64,000 nt of DNA, from NCBI GenBank assembly GCA_963842305.1, contig CAWJFW010000001.1, positions 62,001 to 126,000 on the forward strand, written 5' to 3'. Origin of the DNA: JAIBJN01 sp963842305. Its GTDB lineage: Bacteria > Actinomycetota > Thermoleophilia > Gaiellales > Gaiellaceae. Below the pieces are notes generated by a model. It had not been told where the DNA came from. It did not search any database and worked only from the letters and a program-made list of their open reading frames with translations. The position numbers were made by a program, and so were the translations under genes. How positions within the stretch are numbered: position 1 is the stretch's first letter; each line of letters opens with the position of its first letter. Shown here in pieces: positions 41,730-50,151 of the stretch.

Positions 41730-42242
41730 ATGGAGCTGCGGCTCGGGATCGCCTCCCGGCGCGAGGTCCGGCGTTACGCCGACCGTCCGGTTCCCGACGA
41801 TGTCCAGCTCCAGATCCTCGACGCGGGCCGCCTTGCGGGGAACGCGAACAACCGCCAGCCGTGGCGCTTCGTCCTCGTCGAGAGCCCCGAGCGGCGGGAA
41901 GGGCTGGCGGAGCTCGTGTATGCGCCCGGCAACGTCCGCGGCGCGCAGCTGGTTGTCGTCATCGCGGTCAGCGGTAAGGGGCCCGTCACGTTCGACGCCG
42001 GCCGCTGCGCGCAGAACATGCTGCTGGCCGCGTGGGACCTCGGCGTCGGTGGCTGCCCCAACGGAATGCCCGATCGGAAGCCGGTGATCGAGCTTCTCGG
42101 CCTGCGCGAGGGAGAGGAGCCGGCCATCGTGCTCACGTTCGGCTATCCGGTGAAGCCGCCGGATCCGTCCTCGAGGCCGGCCGACGAGTGGAGCGCCCGC
42201 GCCCGTCGTAAGCCGCTCGACGAGCTCGTCGAGCGCGTGTGA
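41730..42242 (+). CDS. Nitroreductase family protein
   Basis: The 170-residue protein has the FMN-binding nitroreductase fold: N-terminal SRREVRRYADRPVPDDV with the basic FMN-contact residues, GNANNRQPWRFVLV, the QNMLLAAWDLGVGGC helix and a C-terminal GYP segment (LTFGYPVKPP). It would use NAD(P)H to reduce nitro, quinone or other electrophilic compounds. The short length is at the lower end of the family. It is followed by an overlapping PaaI thioesterase gene (GTGA). Confidence 0.88.
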   Translation: MELRLGIASRREVRRYADRPVPDDVQLQILDAGRLAGNANNRQPWRFVLVESPERREGLAELVYAPGNVRGAQLVVVIAVSGKGPVTFDAGRCAQNMLLAAWDLGVGGCPNGMPDRKPVIELLGLREGEEPAIVLTFGYPVKPPDPSSRPADEWSARARRKPLDELVERV

Positions 42243-42661
42243 CGACGCCGGACGAGGCCGCCGCCGCGGTCGGGGACGCGATGTGGAGGCGCGACCGAGC
42301 GTCGCAGACGCTTGGAATGTCGCTCGACGAGGTTCGGCCCGGGTATGCGCGTATTCGCATGACCGTGCGCCCGGAGATGCTCAACGGGCATGGCACGGCT
42401 CACGGGGGCCTCGTCTTCGCGCTCGCCGACTCGGCCTTCGCCTTCGCGTGCAACTCGCGCGGCGTGACCACCGTTGCCTCCGGCTGCTCGATCGAGTTCC
42501 TCGCTCCGGCGCGCGAGGGCGAAGAGCTCGTCGCGGAAGCCAATGAGCGCGAGCTCGACGGCCGAAACGGCGTCTACGACGTGGACGTCAGGAATGCCGA
42601 TGGGAAGCTCGTGGCGACGTTCCGGGGGCGCTCGGCGGCGACCCGTGACCGCGCTCCCTAG
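42239..42661 (+). CDS. PaaI-type hotdog-fold thioesterase
   Basis: The 140-residue protein has the PaaI signature LNGHGTAHGGLVFALADSAFAFACNS, with the catalytic-site HGG and the aspartate in ADSA. Members hydrolyse acyl- or phenylacetyl-CoA thioesters and often clear dead-end CoA esters. The GTG start overlaps the nitroreductase stop by 4 bp. No phenylacetate genes are nearby, so its substrate is open. Confidence 0.88.
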   Translation: MTTPDEAAAAVGDAMWRRDRASQTLGMSLDEVRPGYARIRMTVRPEMLNGHGTAHGGLVFALADSAFAFACNSRGVTTVASGCSIEFLAPAREGEELVAEANERELDGRNGVYDVDVRNADGKLVATFRGRSAATRDRAP

Positions 42662-42727
42662 GCGGCATCCGCCGGGCTGTCAATACTTTGCCCCGGCGAC
42701 CAGTCTTCCTCGTCCCTGGAGGTTCGC

Positions 42728-43426
42728 ATGGACACCTGGCAGAAATACGCAGCAGAGCTGCTTGGCACGTTCGTCCTCGTCTTTGGCGGCACGACGGCAA
42801 TCGTGGCCGTGACCGGGTCGGGGCTCAATCTCATCGTTATCCCGTTCGCCTTTGGCCTCGCGCTGCTGGCCGGCCTGTACGCCTTCGGCGAGGTCTCGGG
42901 CGGCCATTACAACCCGGCCGTCTCGCTCGCCATGTTCCTGGACGGGCGCCTGTCGAGCGCCGACCTCGTCCGCTACTGGGGGGCGCAGTTCCTCGGAGGG
43001 ATCGCCGCCGCGCTGGTTCTCGCAATCGCCACCAGCCGCCTCGCCGTGAAGGGGACCGCGACCGTGCCTGGGGTCACGGGCAGCGGGACAGCCTTCCTCA
43101 TGGAGTTCATCTTCACGGCCATCTTCGTCCTGGTCATCCTGCAGGCCAGCGTCAGCGGCCAGTACGGTGGGAGCGCGCTTCTGGCCATCCCGCTGACGCT
43201 CGTCGCGGTGCACCTGGCGGCCATCCCGTTCAGCGGTGCGTCGGTGAACCCGGCGCGGACCTTCGGGCCCGATCTGGTCGGCAATGTCTGGACCGGGATC
43301 TGGATCTACCTGATCGCGCCGCCGCTCGGAGCCGTCGTCGCGGTCGCCGTGCACAAGTACGTGCGCGGAGGGATCGCGACGCAGCCGGAGGCGCCCGTCG
43401 CGGAGGTCCTGCAGGAGCGGGGATAG
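42728..43426 (+). CDS. Aquaporin/glycerol facilitator (MIP family)
   Basis: The 232-residue protein has six membrane helices and both NPA boxes, GGHYNPAVSLAMF (loop B) and GASVNPARTFGPDLV (loop E). The residues around loop E (SVNPARTFGPD) resemble water-selective aquaporins. It sits in the cytoplasmic membrane and equilibrates water or small solutes. A TGGAGG ribosome binding site precedes the ATG, so it is a leadered gene. It converges with the SGNH gene. Confidence 0.93.
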   Translation: MDTWQKYAAELLGTFVLVFGGTTAIVAVTGSGLNLIVIPFAFGLALLAGLYAFGEVSGGHYNPAVSLAMFLDGRLSSADLVRYWGAQFLGGIAAALVLAIATSRLAVKGTATVPGVTGSGTAFLMEFIFTAIFVLVILQASVSGQYGGSALLAIPLTLVAVHLAAIPFSGASVNPARTFGPDLVGNVWTGIWIYLIAPPLGAVVAVAVHKYVRGGIATQPEAPVAEVLQERG

Positions 43427-43441
43427 ACGCCTGGGGCGGGC

Positions 43442-44327
43442 TCAGGTCGCGCCGCGCCGCTTCACCGTCACGAAGATCAGGAAGAGCATCAGCGCCGCCC
43501 CGCCGGCGAGGGGCAGGACGTCATCGAGCCCGGTCGAGCCGTCGTCGCCGCCGATATTGGAGCCGACGGCGGGGCTGTCCGCGGTGAGGTCGTTCTCGGT
43601 TTCGATCGCGGGTGCGGCCTCGGCCGTGGCTGTCTCGGTGTCCCCGGTCGGGGCCGGCGTCTGGGAGACCTCGGCGGCGACCACCTCGCGCGGCCCCTCC
43701 GCGGCGCGCGGAATGTATCTCCGCACCAGCCGCACGAGGCCGACCGCACCGGCCGAGGTCAAGTGGATGCCTTCGGCATCCCAGTCGGCGAACCAGCCTG
43801 GATGGCCCTTCTGGTGCTTGTTCCAGTTGGCGACGTAGAGCTCCGGCCACCGCTGGCGGGCGCGGTTGATGATCGAGTTGATGCGCGAGTAGTCGCTGCG
43901 GACGGCTTTCAGGTTCACCCACACGACGCCCTGCACGTCCCGGGCGAGAGCCGCGCGCATCACCGTGTTGAGCTGCGAGCGGTACGTGGCCGAGGAGTCG
44001 TTGTAGCCGACGTCGATCACGAGCACCCGGCCGAGGTCGGTGTCGTAGTGCCGGATCGCCTCCAACGCGGTGCGCGGTGTGACGTTCGTGGTATTCACAA
44101 CTCGGCGCGACGAGGCGGCGGCAGACCTTGAGGTCGCGGCGCACGTCGTTCCCGCGGGCGAGCAATCGCTTCGCCTTCCGGCTGAACTCGATGCCCGCGG
44201 CCTTCGAGTCGCCGATGAAGGTGAGTTTCACGGCGCCGGCCGACTCGGCCGCCGGCCCGAGCGCGATCAGCGACGCGAGCAGGGCAACGAGAACGAGCGA
44301 GCCTGCGGCCCCGAAGCGCATGCGCAT
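43442..44327 (-). CDS. Secreted SGNH-hydrolase-like protein with C-terminal anchor, interrupted by an apparent +1 nucleotide
   Basis: Read in two frames, this is one gene. Frame A from ATG 44327 encodes a signal peptide (LVLVALLASLIALGPAAESAGA) and block I, TFIGDSKAAGIEF, with the catalytic Ser. Frame B resumes near 44098 with RVLVIDVGYNDSS (block III) and WDAEGIHLTSAG (catalytic Asp-His). Deleting one T at AGTTGTG near 44100 joins them; the span is one over a multiple of three. The C-terminus has a Thr/Ala/Glu linker and LPLAGGAALMLFLIFVTVKRRG, a sorting-like or simple membrane anchor. TATCCT lies 6 nt before the ATG. A second SGNH gene and an MBOAT gene are divergent. Confidence 0.75.
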
Positions 44328-44333
44328 GCGAAC

Positions 44334-44339
44334 AGGATA
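44334..44339 (-). promoter_or_regulatory. Putative -10 element (TATCCT) for the SGNH gene
   Basis: TATCCT on the minus strand ends 6 nt before ATG 44327. It fits a leaderless mRNA and supports that start. Confidence 0.4.
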
Positions 44340-44452
44340 GCCCGGCTTCTGGCGAGCGCTGCCGACCCGGAATGCCAGCCTGGCAAGTCGTTACGCTTGG
44401 CGCAGTCGCGCCTTCGCGGCTCGATCTGAGGCCGGGCGCCGTATCACCACCC

Positions 44453-45877
44453 GTGCTCTTCCCGACCGCCACCTTCGCGATCTTCTTCATCATCGTCCTG
44501 CCGCTTTCGTGGCTGCTCATGCCCACGGTCCACCGGTGGCGGCCGTTCATCATCGGGGCGAGCTTCGTCTTCTACAGCTGGTGGGACTGGCGCTTCATCC
44601 TCCTCCTCGCGGGCTCGATCCTCTGGAACCAGCTCATGGCCGTCCGGATTCACCGGGCGGCGGAGTTCCCGAGCCGGAAGAAAGCGCTCCTCTGGCTCGC
44701 GGTCGGCGGGAATCTCGCGGTTCTCGGCTACTTCAAGTACTACGACTTCTTCGTCAGCTCGACCGAGAACCTGGCGAACCTGGTCGGGCTCGACATCCCC
44801 CTGGACGTGCGCACCGTGATCCTGCCGGTGGGGATCTCCTTCTACACCTTCATGGGGATCAGCTACATCGTCGACGTCTACCGCGGCGACACCGAGCCGA
44901 CCACCCTCGAGAAGTTCGCCGCCTACCTCTCGTTCTTTCCGCACCTGGTCGCTGGGCCGATCGTCCGTCCGAACGAGCTCATTCCGCAGCTCGACACGCC
45001 CCGCTCGGCGCGTCGCGTAGACACGAGCCGGGCCTTCTACCTGATCGCCACCGGGCTCTTCAAGAAGGTGGTGATCTCGAGCTACCTGGCATCGAACATC
45101 GTCGACGAGGTCTTCGCCAACCCCGGCCAGTACTCGTCACTCGAGATCCTGATCGCGGTCTATGCCTACGCCGTGCAGATCTACGCCGACTTCTCCGGCT
45201 ACACGGACATCGCCATCGGCATCGCCCTGCTGCTGGGCTTCAAGTTCCCGCAGAACTTCGACTCGCCGTACGCGGCCACCTCCCTGCAGGACTTCTGGCG
45301 GCGCTGGCACATGACCCTGTCGCGCTGGCTGCGCGACTACCTGTACATCCCGCTCGGCGGGAGCAGGCACGGGGCTGCGATCACCTATCGAAATCTGCTC
45401 CTCACGATGCTGCTCGGCGGCTTATGGCACGGCGCGGGGTGGACCTTCGTGGCGTGGGGGCTGATCCACGGCATCGGCCTGTGCGCAGAGCGCTTCTGGC
45501 GTGGGCGGCACGTGGTGAAGCCGGAGGAGGATTACACCTGGCATGACTACCTCTGGCGGCGGCTGGTGACCTTCCACGTGGTCTGCTTCGCCTGGATCTT
45601 CTTTCGCTCGGACACGTTCGCCGTCGCCTGGGACATGATCACCGGACTCTTCACGAACTGGGGCGCGCCCTCCCCGCTGGTCACCGGTCCGGTGCTGCTC
45701 GCGATCGCAGTTGGGATCGGCTCCCAGTACCTGCCGTCCCAGGTTCCGCGCACGATCATCGCCGGGTTCTCGCGCCTGAACCTGGTGGGTCAGGCTGCCG
45801 TACTCGCGCTCGCCCTCATGGTGACGGAGGCCCTCGGTCCCCAGGACGTGGCACCCTTTATCTACTTCCAGTTCTGA
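44453..45877 (+). CDS. MBOAT family O-acyltransferase (AlgI/PatA type)
   Basis: The 474-residue polytopic protein carries the AlgI signature DFWRRWHMTLSRWLRDYLYIPLGG and the catalytic histidine in LLGGLWHGAGWTFVAWG. AlgI-type proteins pass acyl (usually acetyl) groups across the membrane for O-acylation of extracellular polysaccharides. GTG 44453 (LFPTATFAIFFIIVLPL) matches family N-termini; an in-frame ATG at 44372 would add 27 residues. A TACGCT hexamer at about 44392 could be the promoter. The stop overlaps the next ATG by one base. The partner SGNH protein would complete transfer to the polymer, as PatB does for PatA. Confidence 0.92.
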   Translation: MLFPTATFAIFFIIVLPLSWLLMPTVHRWRPFIIGASFVFYSWWDWRFILLLAGSILWNQLMAVRIHRAAEFPSRKKALLWLAVGGNLAVLGYFKYYDFFVSSTENLANLVGLDIPLDVRTVILPVGISFYTFMGISYIVDVYRGDTEPTTLEKFAAYLSFFPHLVAGPIVRPNELIPQLDTPRSARRVDTSRAFYLIATGLFKKVVISSYLASNIVDEVFANPGQYSSLEILIAVYAYAVQIYADFSGYTDIAIGIALLLGFKFPQNFDSPYAATSLQDFWRRWHMTLSRWLRDYLYIPLGGSRHGAAITYRNLLLTMLLGGLWHGAGWTFVAWGLIHGIGLCAERFWRGRHVVKPEEDYTWHDYLWRRLVTFHVVCFAWIFFRSDTFAVAWDMITGLFTNWGAPSPLVTGPVLLAIAVGIGSQYLPSQVPRTIIAGFSRLNLVGQAAVLALALMVTEALGPQDVAPFIYFQF

Positions 45878-47001
45878 TGGCGGTTGAGACGGAGAGAGCG
45901 CAGCAGGCGACGCGGGCGCGGACGGGGACGCCGGCTCCGCCGACGGAGGACGGGCGCCGCCTCGCGACCGCCGGCCGTGCGCTTGCCGTGATGGCGCTCG
46001 CCCTGCTCCTCGCTGCGCTTCTGAACGCTCAAAGCATCCACAAGTCGGTCTTCAACCAGCCGGAGGGGACCCAGCGGGACGTGGCGCTCGCCTTCGCCGG
46101 GCCGCTGCGGCAGGTGAGCATGGCGCTTCGCCTGGACCGTCCGCGCGCCTGGTTCGAGGACGCGATCGGCCGGGAGCACGCGACGATCGACACGGCGATC
46201 GTCCTGCCGCCGCCCCCGCCGACCGCCACGACTCCCGGCGCCGGCCCGGTGACGCCAACGTCCCCGAACGGCAAGAGCTCGCCGCCCCGCGCCGGGCCCG
46301 AGAAGCCGGAGCGGGTCGTGTTCACGCCAACCAACAAGATGCGGCTCTGGATCGCGGGCGACTCGCTGGTCATCACCCCGGGGTATTCGATCTATCGGGC
46401 CCTCGGCCTGAACGAGGCGGTGGAGAAGCTCGGCGACGTCGAGGGGCGGGTCGCCACCGGATTGACCCGTCCGGACGTCTTCAACTGGTTCCGCGAAGTC
46501 TCCGAGCAGGTTCAGAGGCGCCGGATCGACACGGTGGTTTTCTGCTTCGGCGGAAACGACGATCACGACCTCATGACGGGTGTCCCCAAGGGGGTCTCGC
46601 TGGACGGGTTCGGCGGGCCGAAGTGGACGAAGGAGTACCAGCGTCGCGTCGGCGGGCTCATGGACATCGTCAACCGCGCAGGCGGGTTCGTCGTCTGGCT
46701 CGGACTGCCGGTGACGGACGACTCCGCCCGGTCGCATCGCTGGAGGCTCCTCAACCAGATGACGCTCGCCGAGGCGCAGAAGCGACCGGGCAAGGTCGCG
46801 TTCGTCGACATGTGGGGCTTGCTCGCCAACGACGACGGTGAGTTCGCGTCGTATCGCCGCTCCGACGACGGCGAGCTCGAGAAGATCCGGGCGCCCGACG
46901 GCATCCACCTCGAGCGCGACGGCGGGGACATCGTCGCGAAGGAGGTCGTGAGGCAACTGCGCCAGGTGTACGACGTCTGGAGCTGGAAGAAGGAGGGCTA
47001 G
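45877..47001 (+). CDS. DUF459/SGNH-type membrane-anchored acyltransferase or esterase
   Basis: The 374-residue protein has a cytoplasmic tail, one membrane segment (ALAVMALALLLAALLNAQS), a proline-rich extracellular stretch (about 110-145), then an SGNH domain with the serine in RLWIAGDSLVITPG, block III FCFGGNDDHD and the Asp-His pair in APDGIHLERDGG. This matches DUF459 proteins, which pair with MBOAT proteins. It overlaps the MBOAT stop by one base (TGATG). The pair likely O-acylates a cell-wall or capsular glycan on the outer face. The acceptor cannot be told from the sequence. Confidence 0.88.
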   Translation: MAVETERAQQATRARTGTPAPPTEDGRRLATAGRALAVMALALLLAALLNAQSIHKSVFNQPEGTQRDVALAFAGPLRQVSMALRLDRPRAWFEDAIGREHATIDTAIVLPPPPPTATTPGAGPVTPTSPNGKSSPPRAGPEKPERVVFTPTNKMRLWIAGDSLVITPGYSIYRALGLNEAVEKLGDVEGRVATGLTRPDVFNWFREVSEQVQRRRIDTVVFCFGGNDDHDLMTGVPKGVSLDGFGGPKWTKEYQRRVGGLMDIVNRAGGFVVWLGLPVTDDSARSHRWRLLNQMTLAEAQKRPGKVAFVDMWGLLANDDGEFASYRRSDDGELEKIRAPDGIHLERDGGDIVAKEVVRQLRQVYDVWSWKKEG

Positions 47002-47061
47002 GTCCGGCCGGTCCGGGGAACACGGCCGGCGGGGCTCCGAAGGCTTCGTCATAGTTTCGCG

Positions 47062-48957
47062 ATGCGCGCCGTCGCCGCGATCGTCCTCCTAGGCGCGGCG
47101 CTCGCACTCCCGGGCATCGCACGAGCGGATGCCGAGCAAGACCTCGCCGAGCGCTACGCCCCGGTGGTGCGGCTCGTCGACCAGGAGGAGGAGTGCGGGC
47201 CCGGCGAGCCGTACGAGCCGATCGACATCGACGCCGTCCTCGACGAGGACACCGTCTCGCTCCGCGGCCCCTGGAAGAGCAACGACCTCGTCACCATCGC
47301 CCCCTCTGCGGACGAGCTCGGGCGGGGGCTCTACGAGTACAACCTCGACTTCCCCGGAAATGCGCTTCGCCCCGGGTGCGACTACGAGCGGTGGGCACGG
47401 CGGATCACCGCCGACACCGAGCCGACCGTATACGCACACGTCGCGACCGAGCCTCCGTACCCGGATCGGCTGTCGCTCCAGTACTGGCTCTACTACCCGT
47501 TCAACGACTGGAACAACTTGCACGAGGGCGACTGGGAGATGATCCAGCTCGTCTTCCCGGCTTCGAGCGCGGAGGAGGCGCTCGAAACCGAGCCGCTCGA
47601 GGTCGGGTACAGCCAGCACGAGGGCGCCGAGCGGGCGGAGTGGGGGGACGAGAAGCTCGAGATCGTCGACGGGACGCATCCGGTCGTCTACCCGGCCGCT
47701 GGCTCGCATGCAAACTTTTTTGCTGAGGGGCTCCACCTGGGGCGCTCGGCCGAGCAGGGGGTGGGCTGCGACGATACGACTGGGCCGAGCGTCGGCCTCC
47801 GGCCCGCGGTGGGCACGATCCCGAGCGATCCGGAGGCGGCACACGCGGCGTTTCCGTGGATTGCGTTCGAGGGCCGCTGGGGCGAACGCCAGCAAGCGTT
47901 CTACAACGGCCCCACGGGGCCGAACCTGAAGACGCAGTGGACCGAGCCCATCACCTGGGCCGAGGACTGGCGCGACCGCAGCTACGCGGTGCCCGCGGGC
48001 GGCGCCTTCGGTACGAATGCGACCGACTTCTTCTGCGGCGCGGTCGAGGCCGGGTCGAACTTCGTGCTCCGCGTCGTCGACAACGGAGCGCAAATCGCCC
48101 TCGTCCTTGGCGTCCTTGCCGGCCTCATCGTCTTCCTCCTGACGCGGACATCGTGGCGGCCCTCGACTCCGCTCCGGATGCGCCGCCGCCGCTCGTGGGG
48201 CCAGACCTTCACGGCCTCCTGGCGCATGTACCGGCTCCGGCCGCGGCTCTTCCTCGGGATCGGTCTGGTCGTGATCCCGATCTCGCTCGTCATCACCGGT
48301 CTCCAGATTCTGCTCTTCTCGGCGACCTCGCTCGTCGGAGTCGACCCGAACGGGGAGGGCGGCGGCTTCCGCGTCGGCCTCGGCGTGTGGCTCGGAACCG
48401 TGCTGACGCTGCTCGCCCTCGCCCTCGTGCAGGCGGCCTGCGCTCGGGCGATGGTCGAGATCGACGCGGGGCGCAGAGTCGGCCTCCGCGCCTTGTACCG
48501 CCTGGCGTTCGACAGCAGTTGGGAGCTGCTCGGCGCCCTGGCGGTCGCCGTGGGTGTCGTGACGGTGCTCAGCGTGTCGGTCTTCCTCCTGCCGATCGCG
48601 ATCTGGCTCGCCGTCCGCTGGGCCCTGCTCGTGCCCGCCGTGGAGCTCGAGGAGCAGTCCGCACTGGGCGCGTTGCGGCGGAGCGGGCGACTCGTCCGCC
48701 TGCAGTGGCTGAAGGTAGGCACACTCGTCGTGGTTGCGGGCGCGCTGGCGATCGTGGCCGGCCCACTCCTCGGGGCCCTGCTGATCCTCCTCATCGACGC
48801 ACCGTTCGGATTCGTCAACGTGCTCGCCGGGCTCGTCTACGCGGTGGCCATGCCGTTCGTGGGCATCGCGACGACCTACGTCTACTACGACACGCTCGTC
48901 CGCGAGCACCTTGACGAGCGCGAGCCGGCGCCGAAAGAGCTTCCGGCTGAAATCTAG
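47062..48957 (+). CDS. Vps62-like secreted domain fused to a multi-pass membrane domain
   Basis: The 631-residue protein starts with a signal peptide (VAAIVLLGAALALPGIARADA). The first half (about 25-320) looks like the bacterial Vps62-related domain: ERYAPVVRLVDQEE, SLQYWLYYPFNDWNNLHEGDWEMIQLVF, PVVYPAAGSHANFF. The second half (about 340-615) has six or seven hydrophobic helices (FLGIGLVVIPISLVITGLQ, LLGALAVAVGVVTVLSV, LAGLVYAVAMPFVGIATTY) like the membrane part of GDPD-type proteins. The combination suggests an extracellular sensor or binder on a membrane platform. TAGTTT just before ATG may be its -10. Function unknown. Confidence 0.75.
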   Translation: MRAVAAIVLLGAALALPGIARADAEQDLAERYAPVVRLVDQEEECGPGEPYEPIDIDAVLDEDTVSLRGPWKSNDLVTIAPSADELGRGLYEYNLDFPGNALRPGCDYERWARRITADTEPTVYAHVATEPPYPDRLSLQYWLYYPFNDWNNLHEGDWEMIQLVFPASSAEEALETEPLEVGYSQHEGAERAEWGDEKLEIVDGTHPVVYPAAGSHANFFAEGLHLGRSAEQGVGCDDTTGPSVGLRPAVGTIPSDPEAAHAAFPWIAFEGRWGERQQAFYNGPTGPNLKTQWTEPITWAEDWRDRSYAVPAGGAFGTNATDFFCGAVEAGSNFVLRVVDNGAQIALVLGVLAGLIVFLLTRTSWRPSTPLRMRRRRSWGQTFTASWRMYRLRPRLFLGIGLVVIPISLVITGLQILLFSATSLVGVDPNGEGGGFRVGLGVWLGTVLTLLALALVQAACARAMVEIDAGRRVGLRALYRLAFDSSWELLGALAVAVGVVTVLSVSVFLLPIAIWLAVRWALLVPAVELEEQSALGALRRSGRLVRLQWLKVGTLVVVAGALAIVAGPLLGALLILLIDAPFGFVNVLAGLVYAVAMPFVGIATTYVYYDTLVREHLDEREPAPKELPAEI

Positions 48958-49490
48958 TCCGGCCCGAGCTTCACCACGGGATCTCCGACCCGAACAGTGC
49001 CCGGCTTGACGACGCGGGCGTTCAGCCCTCGGAGCCGCAGCGCGCGGCCCTGGCCCTTGTTGACGAGCTTAACGGCGTCGGACCCGAACCGTGCGGTGAA
49101 CTTGGCACAGCCGGTGTGCGGCGCGGGGCTCACCTCGACCACCGCCTCGCCGACGGCGAGCTGCGTGCCCGCCGGGAGGTTCTCGACGCTGAGGTCGAAG
49201 TCGACGTAGAGCTGGTCGCCCGCCAGCGCCCAGCGCTCGCGGGTGCCTGCGACGAGCTGGGCAAGCCGCGAGTTGATCACCGTCAGCTGCGAGTCGTTCG
49301 TCGGCGACGAGCCGAGGTGCCACCGGTCGCCCACCAGCCCTACCTCGGCGTCGAGCTTTCCCTCGTCGAGCACCTCCCGCTCGTTCTCCGCGGGGCGGCG
49401 GACGATGAGCTCGAGGGTGCCGCGATCCGCGGGAGACGAGCGGACATGATCGATGCCGGCGAGGAACTCCTCGGTGGTCGCGTGCTCCAC
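48954..49490 (-). CDS. MOSC domain protein
   Basis: The 178-residue protein is a single MOSC (molybdenum cofactor sulfurase C-terminal) domain. The conserved cysteine is in SPAPHTGCAKFTARFG and the beta-barrel strands GLVGDRWHLG and LRGLNARVVKPGTVRVGD fit. MOSC proteins bind molybdenum cofactor or transfer sulfur to metals, and some reduce N-hydroxylated compounds. No cofactor-binding partner is adjacent. GTG 49490 lies 6 nt after TAGGCT on the minus strand. It converges with the Vps62-like gene (4-bp overlap). Confidence 0.88.
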   Translation of the reverse strand: MEHATTEEFLAGIDHVRSSPADRGTLELIVRRPAENEREVLDEGKLDAEVGLVGDRWHLGSSPTNDSQLTVINSRLAQLVAGTRERWALAGDQLYVDFDLSVENLPAGTQLAVGEAVVEVSPAPHTGCAKFTARFGSDAVKLVNKGQGRALRLRGLNARVVKPGTVRVGDPVVKLGPD

Positions 49491-49496
49491 GCACGA

Positions 49497-49502
49497 AGCC
49501 TA
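49497..49502 (-). promoter_or_regulatory. Putative -10 element (TAGGCT) for the MOSC gene
   Basis: TAGGCT includes the stop codon of the upstream gene and ends 6 nt before GTG 49490 on the minus strand. Confidence 0.38.
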
Positions 49503-50123
49503 GAGGGCTGACCGGTGGAACGGAGGAACGACGCCCCGCCACCCCGCACGAATGACGTGGACGAGCGAAGGAGGCGTGACGAGCGCGACCCGCCCGCGCC
49601 GGGGACGTCGGCTCCGCTCGAGGTAGCCCCCGGGAGACCAGGCCAGGAGCTGCGTTCCGAGCACGAGGCGGGGCTCGCCCTTCCAAAGGACGAACGCGCC
49701 GTCCGGAAGGTCCTCGAGGAGCGCCTCGTGAAGGCGGTGTGCCCTCGTCCCCGGCTCGACCCGCTCAGCGTGGAGCTGCTCGTCCATCGCGTCGGCGCCG
49801 ACCTGGCCGGGGTGCAGGTCGCGCCAGCTCGCCGAGAAGCGTACGAAGTCCTCGCGCCGGCAGAGCGCGCAGGGGCGGTGCCCGGCGGCGAACGCCGTCA
49901 TCTCGTCGAGGAAGAAGAGCTCGGTGAAGCGGCCCGGTTGGAGCAGCGGCCACTGATGCCAGTCCTTGAACTTCAGCCTGCACGCGATCCAGCGCTTACC
50001 GTTGTAGCGGCGACGGATTCGTCCGGACTCGTCGTGGAGGCAGCCCTTGTTGCCGTAGACGAGGCCGCGCCCGGGATCGGCGACGAGCTCGCCGAGGGGC
50101 GTCACGCGGTTTTGGAGCGGCAT
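49500..50123 (-). CDS. Conserved hypothetical protein (MPLQNRVTP family)
   Basis: The 207-residue protein starts MPLQNRVTPLGELVADP and contains NGKRWIACRLKFKDW, FTELFFLDEMTAFAAGHRPCALCRREDF and WRDLHPGQVGADAMDEQLHAER. I recall this opening and the HRPCxxCRR motif from widely distributed uncharacterised proteins; I know no function. The paired cysteines with nearby His could bind a metal, and the basic surface would suit nucleic acid. ATG 50123 is the family start; TACGCT lies 8 nt upstream on the minus strand. Soluble, no signal peptide. Confidence 0.8.
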   Translation of the reverse strand: MPLQNRVTPLGELVADPGRGLVYGNKGCLHDESGRIRRRYNGKRWIACRLKFKDWHQWPLLQPGRFTELFFLDEMTAFAAGHRPCALCRREDFVRFSASWRDLHPGQVGADAMDEQLHAERVEPGTRAHRLHEALLEDLPDGAFVLWKGEPRLVLGTQLLAWSPGGYLERSRRPRRGRVALVTPPSLVHVIRAGWRGVVPPFHRSAL

Positions 50124-50151
50124 CGCCGAGCAGCGTAGGGGAGAGCAGCGG

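Noticed and set aside
47089..48909. 606-residue open frame on the minus strand opposite the Vps62-like gene
   Set aside because: It is rich in Arg, Glu, Asp and Gln runs typical of antisense shadows in high-GC genes; the plus-strand frame has a signal peptide and membrane helices.
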